Shown here piece by piece: positions 6,112-6,146 of a stretch of 6,146 bases of DNA; the first letter of the stretch is position 1, and every line of letters begins with the position of its first letter. Below the pieces are notes generated by a model. It saw only the letters and a program-made list of their open reading frames with translations. It made no database searches and was not told where the DNA came from. The translations under genes and the position numbers were made by a program. The DNA comes from an uncultured Sutterella sp. (GTDB lineage Bacteria; Pseudomonadota; Gammaproteobacteria; Burkholderiales; Burkholderiaceae_F), in assembly GCA_900754475.1 (NCBI GenBank), contig CAAECY010000031.1, forward strand, positions 1-6,146. Direction: 5' to 3'.

Positions 6112-6146
6112 AAAAAATCTGGCACGACGGCGCGGCCGTCCAGCCA
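6112..6146 (-). terminator. Intrinsic terminator upstream of the pilin gene
   Basis: On the minus strand TGGC-TG-GACGGC (6135-6146) pairs with GCCGTC-GT-GCCA (6120-6131) around a CGC loop, with one 2x2 mismatch, followed by GA and six T (6112-6117). This is a good rho-independent terminator reading in the same direction as the pilus operon. It most likely ends a gene to the right of the window. If the operon promoter lies further upstream, it would instead act as a leader terminator needing read-through. The stretch from it to the pilin ATG (6075-6111) holds no convincing promoter. The hairpin could continue past the window edge. Confidence 0.78.

Noticed and set aside
1..6146. tRNA, rRNA, CRISPR array, insertion sequence or recombinase
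   Set aside because: Nothing with such structure was seen; nearly all bases are coding for the pilus operon and no fim-type recombinase gene lies within the window.

Overview
The window is most of one chaperone-usher pilus (fimbria) operon. All six genes lie on the minus strand and are read from the right end of the window to the left. In transcription order they are: major pilin (5454-6074), first periplasmic chaperone (4670-5374), second periplasmic chaperone (3939-4667), outer-membrane usher (1360-3942), a two-domain protein that looks like the tip adhesin (267-1358), and a minor pilin cut by the left window edge (1-254).

The organism is a diderm (Gram-negative) proteobacterium: every gene starts with a Sec signal peptide, and an outer-membrane usher is present. 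The GC-rich coding sequence, heavy in TCG, GTC and GAC codons, would fit a betaproteobacterium, for example a Sutterella-like Burkholderiales. That placement is an impression from codon style and family context. The window has no rRNA or other marker gene to support it.

How the parts work together, from family knowledge: Sec exports all subunits; the chaperones cap pilin subunits in the periplasm by donor-strand complementation; the usher accepts the chaperone-subunit complexes and builds the fibre through donor-strand exchange. The adhesin should leave first and sit at the tip, followed by the minor pilin and then the major pilin as the shaft. The four genes from chaperone 1 to the adhesin are joined by gaps or overlaps of at most a few bases. 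The adhesin and minor pilin are 12 bases apart, joined by a consensus Shine-Dalgarno site.

There are two non-coding stretches, both under 100 bases. Between pilin and chaperone 1 (5375-5453) lies a strong hairpin followed by a T-rich tract. This is probably an attenuating terminator that keeps shaft pilin in excess over the assembly machinery. Upstream of the pilin (6075-6146) lies another intrinsic terminator reading in the operon direction, but no convincing promoter or ribosome binding site.

The points most worth attention are: the odd 5' end of the pilin gene (no positive residues in the signal peptide, no Shine-Dalgarno, a run of seven C directly after the start codon, a terminator just upstream); the tandem pair of divergent chaperones; an usher with no cysteine in its N-terminal domain; and an adhesin whose N-terminal domain I do not recognise and whose DNA dips to low GC.
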